Shown here: positions 61,146 through 64,000 of the stretch, in pieces
Numbering within the stretch: the first letter of the stretch is position 1
Layout of the letters: each line of letters starts with the position of its first letter
Source: Nitrososphaerota archaeon
Lineage (GTDB): Archaea > Thermoproteota > Nitrososphaeria_A > Caldarchaeales > Calditenuaceae
Direction: 5' to 3'
DNA length: 64,000 bases
Assembly: GCA_009889515.1 (NCBI GenBank)
Contig: WUQR01000139.1
Span: 372,001-436,000, forward strand
Notes under the pieces: generated by a model
Seen by the model: the letters and a program-made list of their open reading frames with translations, nothing else
Databases searched by the model: none
Told to the model about the DNA's origin: nothing
Position numbers and translations under genes: made by a program

Positions 61146-61146
61146 C

Positions 61147-62853
61147 CTAGCTTGCTGTGGCACGAGAAGCCTTACGCCTCCACAGTATGAATATTGAGGC
61201 TGCAGAGAGGGCTAGTAGAACACCGGCTACGACGGAGGAGACAGTTTCAACGTCAACCAGCCTGCCACCCATAAGCACCCCCCTAATCCTAACCTCAAAC
61301 AACATGGGCGAGCTCACCCAGACCAGCCTCCGCTCTACAAGAGTGCCGTCGAGATAGACATTAACTTGGACCTCGCCCGCTACGGGGACTCTTACCTGTA
61401 TAGAGCCGTCATCCTGCCTCTCGCCCTGAAGCTCCTGCCCCCTCCAAACTATAGAGATCCTAGCGTCTCTCAAGATATTTCCAGCCCAGTCCCGGACCCG
61501 TACCCTAAACTCTATATCAACTTTAGTGGCTTGTATCAATACCCGCGTCTCTGTTGTGTTCATTTCCCCACTAGCCACCTCTACACCCATGTAAGATACG
61601 GAATACTGGTGCACTCCCTGGATCAGGTGTAGTGTCGCCCTCCCCTCAGCATCGCTCGTCGCAGTGTAAACCCGTCTCGTTATTGGGTCTAGCAGTGTGA
61701 GGGTTGCATTGGGAAGAGGTTGCCCCCGGGGATTCTGGATGTAGAACAAGGTCTCAACACGATTCACAGTCACTGTAACCCTCTCAGAGCCGGGAACCAA
61801 GTTTACATCCATTGCACTAAGCTGGATACCGCCCTTGGACACAGATATGCGGTAGATTCCTGCACCAGGCCGCCCCTCGCTAAAGGGTATTGCAGAGAAT
61901 GTAACCTCTCCGCCAGTATTGGTTGTCGATGAGCCTAGCACGCCAAGCTTCTCAGACTCTATGACGACCCTGAGGCCCCTAACTGCCGACCCAGCGTCGT
62001 CCTTCACTACAACCACTATGTCTGAGAGGTCAAGCACGTATGTTAGGTTCTGGCTCCTTTCCAGTAAAGCCGTCTCCTTGAGTAGGAGTATCTCCGGTGT
62101 TTGTGGGGAATATCGCTTAGAGGCCTCTATAATGTATGGACCGGCAATCCTTGATGAGGGAATACTATATGTCCGCCCAGCCGCAAGCGATGTGGAAAAG
62201 TTTAGAGCCTCAGAGCTTAGCCTCAGAGTTACATTCACGGCCCCGCCCCTGTAGTCAAGAATATTTACCCCCACCCTGACGATCTCAGCGGTCAGACGAT
62301 ACTCCGAGACCTGTGGAGACACAATTATGGACGTGTTAAGGACAGCAACATCCCCCAGCTTACCAAGTACCCTGTATGGGCCTACTTTGGATAGGTTTGA
62401 GAAGGGCAGGTCGCGTATCGAGATTTTGCCGTTAGGGTCTGTTGAGCCCCTGCGTATAACCGGCCCATTCTCCGATCTAAGCTCAATCGCTACACCGCTA
62501 GCCGGTCTCCCATCTAAATCGTATACCAGCACCTCTACATTCTGCACCATGAGTGTAAGATTTACCTGGGTCTGTGCTGGGAAAGAGACAGTTGCTTGAG
62601 CCACCTCTACACCGTCTACGATGGCTGAAAGATTATATACTCCGGGTGCGATGAGCCTGAACTCCGCAACACCCTGCGCCGTTGTCTCAAACATCCTAGT
62701 AAACGTGGAGTTGGATAGCCTCAGCTCTATACCTCCACGAGGGCTCCCAGAAATGTCAAAAACTCTAACAGTGAGGCTTTCACCCTGCCCATAGCTTAAA
62801 GCCAGCTGAGATAAAACGAGCATTACAGCTAACACTAGTACAGTCAGTCTCAT
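61147..62853 (-). CDS. Secreted surface protein with carboxypeptidase-regulatory-like (Ig-fold) repeats
   Basis: 568 residues. A signal peptide ends near SYGQ, and a C-terminal membrane helix is followed by WRRKASRATAS. Between them are about five repeats of an SpaA/CarboxypepD-reg-like beta-sandwich. Each has a D-x-x-G-xP start and a GxxxFxxxxxGxYxxxV middle: VRVFDISGSPRGGIELRL, VLVYDLDGRPASGVAIEL, VVVKDDAGSAVRGLRVVI and FYIQNPRGQPLPNATLTL. Such stalks hold other proteins away from the membrane. The gene converges with the orphan permease, 1 base away. Binding function is not apparent. Confidence 0.75.
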   Translation of the reverse strand: MRLTVLVLAVMLVLSQLALSYGQGESLTVRVFDISGSPRGGIELRLSNSTFTRMFETTAQGVAEFRLIAPGVYNLSAIVDGVEVAQATVSFPAQTQVNLTLMVQNVEVLVYDLDGRPASGVAIELRSENGPVIRRGSTDPNGKISIRDLPFSNLSKVGPYRVLGKLGDVAVLNTSIIVSPQVSEYRLTAEIVRVGVNILDYRGGAVNVTLRLSSEALNFSTSLAAGRTYSIPSSRIAGPYIIEASKRYSPQTPEILLLKETALLERSQNLTYVLDLSDIVVVVKDDAGSAVRGLRVVIESEKLGVLGSSTTNTGGEVTFSAIPFSEGRPGAGIYRISVSKGGIQLSAMDVNLVPGSERVTVTVNRVETLFYIQNPRGQPLPNATLTLLDPITRRVYTATSDAEGRATLHLIQGVHQYSVSYMGVEVASGEMNTTETRVLIQATKVDIEFRVRVRDWAGNILRDARISIVWRGQELQGERQDDGSIQVRVPVAGEVQVNVYLDGTLVERRLVWVSSPMLFEVRIRGVLMGGRLVDVETVSSVVAGVLLALSAASIFILWRRKASRATAS

Positions 62854-62860
62854 TTTTTCC

Positions 62861-63322
62861 TCAACTCATATTACGGATGGAAGATCTTCCGCCACCATGT
62901 ATGAAGTGGTTCTTTCTAAGGAAGTCCTCGGCATCCATCAAGACTTGCTTCGCCGTCCTGAATGTGAGCTGAGTGAGTGCGTCCGGATATTTTAGCCAAG
63001 CATAAGCCTTATGCTCCTTGCTGAGAGTTACTCGGAACTCGTTGGTCCTCCCCAGAAAAAATGTGACCGTCTTATATACTGTGTCATCGTCGCTTTTGTA
63101 GGTGTAGCTTATTATTCGTTTGAAACCCTCGATGATTTGAACATTCTGCAGGCTCGTCTCTTCTCTAATCTCTCTTAGCGCGGTCTCTATCTCAGACTCT
63201 CCCTCTTCTATGCCGCCTTTTGGGAAATCCCAGTGACCACCGCCATATAACAGTACGAGATAGTAGTTCTCGCCGATTGAGTCGTTGAACACTACAGCCC
63301 CTGACGATCGCTTTATTTTCAT
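62861..63322 (-). CDS. Nudix hydrolase
   Basis: 153 residues. The Nudix box GGIEEGESEIETALREIREE, followed by TSL, has all catalytic Glu residues. The N-terminus MKIKRSSGAVVF and FPKGG are typical of the diadenosine-polyphosphate/mRNA-cap-like (Ap4A hydrolase, MutT) group. It cleaves nucleoside diphosphate derivatives. It lies 7 bases ahead of the surface-protein gene and 47 after the CdvB-like gene, all on the same strand. Substrate not resolved. Confidence 0.9.
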   Translation of the reverse strand: MKIKRSSGAVVFNDSIGENYYLVLLYGGGHWDFPKGGIEEGESEIETALREIREETSLQNVQIIEGFKRIISYTYKSDDDTVYKTVTFFLGRTNEFRVTLSKEHKAYAWLKYPDALTQLTFRTAKQVLMDAEDFLRKNHFIHGGGRSSIRNMS

Positions 63323-63369
63323 CTCTCCACTTGCCTATAGGCGCCTCTTCCGAATAAATCTTTGCGTGG

Positions 63370-63912
63370 CTAGGCTATGTTCCGCTCGCCTCTTCGACTA
63401 GCTATGGCGGCTGCTTCAGCCAATATTCGCTTTGCCTCGTCATCTGTGGCCTCAAACTTTGAGTAGCCTATATCATCAGCCGAGCCGATCTCGAGCGCAA
63501 CATCGTCGATGAGTTCCTGAACCCGTAATACTCGCCCACTGACCTCAGGCAGGGCGCCTTGAAGGTCTTCGCCAATCTTAGACACGATCCCTTTAATCGG
63601 CTGAAGGGCCATCCTCACGTCGCCGAGGTCTTTGACTGTCGCAAGCCTGTATATCACTGCCTCCAGGGAGAGCTGGCATCGTAGGGTGTTATTGAATGTT
63701 TTTCGGAGCTGGGACAGCTCAGAGGCGTAGACTGCCGCCCTCTCCGTGTCGCCTTCCTGATAGGCCTTGACGCATGCTTCGAAGAGGTCTCTGTTTCTCC
63801 TGCTCATCTGGTCTACTCTCGCTGCGAGCTTTTTGTTCAGGACTGAGAGGCTGAGGGATACTTCCTCGATTTTGGACCAGAGCTTTGACTCCCTCGACCA
63901 TGAGAAGCGCAT
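63370..63912 (-). CDS. ESCRT-III/Snf7-like CdvB-family protein
   Basis: 180 residues, mostly long helices, acidic toward the end. SRRNRDLFEACVKAYQEGDTERAAVYASEL (about 39-68, key parts RRNRDLFEAC and GDTERAAVYA) and the LATVKDLGDVRMALQPIKGIV segment are typical of crenarchaeal CdvB paralogues that polymerise at division or budding membranes. No clear C-terminal MIM2 motif (proline-rich) or winged helix for CdvA/CdvC binding is seen, so it looks like a short paralogue. A TATA box at 63935-63944 is 26 bases from ATG 63912. cdvA and cdvC are not in the window. Confidence 0.8.
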   Translation of the reverse strand: MRFSWSRESKLWSKIEEVSLSLSVLNKKLAARVDQMSRRNRDLFEACVKAYQEGDTERAAVYASELSQLRKTFNNTLRCQLSLEAVIYRLATVKDLGDVRMALQPIKGIVSKIGEDLQGALPEVSGRVLRVQELIDDVALEIGSADDIGYSKFEATDDEAKRILAEAAAIASRRGERNIA

Positions 63913-63934
63913 GCAGATACATCTGACAGATTCA

Positions 63935-63944
63935 CATTTATACC
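63935..63944 (-). promoter_or_regulatory. TATA box of the CdvB-like gene
   Basis: The reverse strand reads GGTATAAATG, centred about 27 bases before the ATG. It indicates a leaderless transcript. The last 55 bases of the window hold nothing else visible. Confidence 0.6.
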
Positions 63945-64000
63945 GGGGTCGTCGCCTAGGCGAAAGGACATTCTCCCTGTATATCTAAGAGAATATGAGG

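Overview
The window is archaeal, most likely from a thermophilic member of the Thermoproteota (TACK) lineage. The evidence is a 16S rRNA gene ending in GGATCACCTCC, archaeal TATA boxes about 26 bases before leaderless start codons, archaeal aIF5A, uS15 and uS9, a KEOPS Cgi121 subunit, an ESCRT-III/CdvB-type protein, an archaellin-like prepilin and a LacS-type beta-glycosidase. The 16S gene reads as GC-rich, which fits heat. Caldarchaeales (Aigarchaeota)-like lineages are possible, but I cannot fix the order without a search.

Region 1 (1-15.4 kb) is visibly more AT-rich than the rest and is a catabolic island. It holds a partial acetoacetate-CoA ligase, a phloretin/diacetylphloroglucinol hydrolase-like C-C hydrolase, a gamma-resorcylate-decarboxylase-type amidohydrolase, a branched-chain-amino-acid-type (HAAT) ABC transporter flanked by two paralogous binding proteins, a DRE-TIM acyltransferase/lyase, a 3-hydroxyacid dehydrogenase, two cupins, an SDR and a cyclase-family hydrolase. 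Together these resemble the steps of anaerobic phloroglucinol breakdown: side-chain removal, ring reduction, hydrolytic ring opening, oxidation, thiolytic cleavage and acetoacetate activation. I regard it as the most interesting system here, as a hypothesis.

Region 2 (16-28.8 kb): tRNA-Asp, a GH36 alpha-galactosidase, a zinc alcohol dehydrogenase, a detached nuoB-nuoC-(small membrane protein)-nuoD block, a Thr-rich surface protein, inositol-1-phosphate synthase, a membrane glycosyltransferase, uS15, a Cgi121/ubiquitin-like pair, and an operon of a flavin reductase with an unusual NAD-kinase-like protein fused to a winged helix.

Region 3 (28.9-41.4 kb): a second, complete HAAT operon, a Gfo/Idh oxidoreductase with a sugar-isomerase-like TIM barrel, a LutC gene followed by a fused LutB-LutA gene, a phosphoribosyltransferase, and a DNA methyltransferase translationally coupled to an unrecognised winged-helix-like protein.

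Region 4 (41.4-50.9 kb): a lone 16S rRNA gene with its processing stem and no adjacent 23S, a sugar-nucleotide epimerase, an archaellin-like pilin, aIF5A, trpE-trpG, coaBC, tRNA-Asn, a D-2-hydroxyacid dehydrogenase lacking its usual catalytic His, a UPF0216 protein and uS9.

Region 5 (51-64 kb): a beta-glycosidase divergent from a Dpp/Opp-type transporter (binding protein, two permeases, two ATPases), a Gfo/Idh oxidoreductase, an orphan Dpp-type permease, a repeat-rich surface protein, a Nudix hydrolase and a CdvB/ESCRT-III homologue. This looks like uptake and hydrolysis of beta-linked oligosaccharides next to housekeeping genes.
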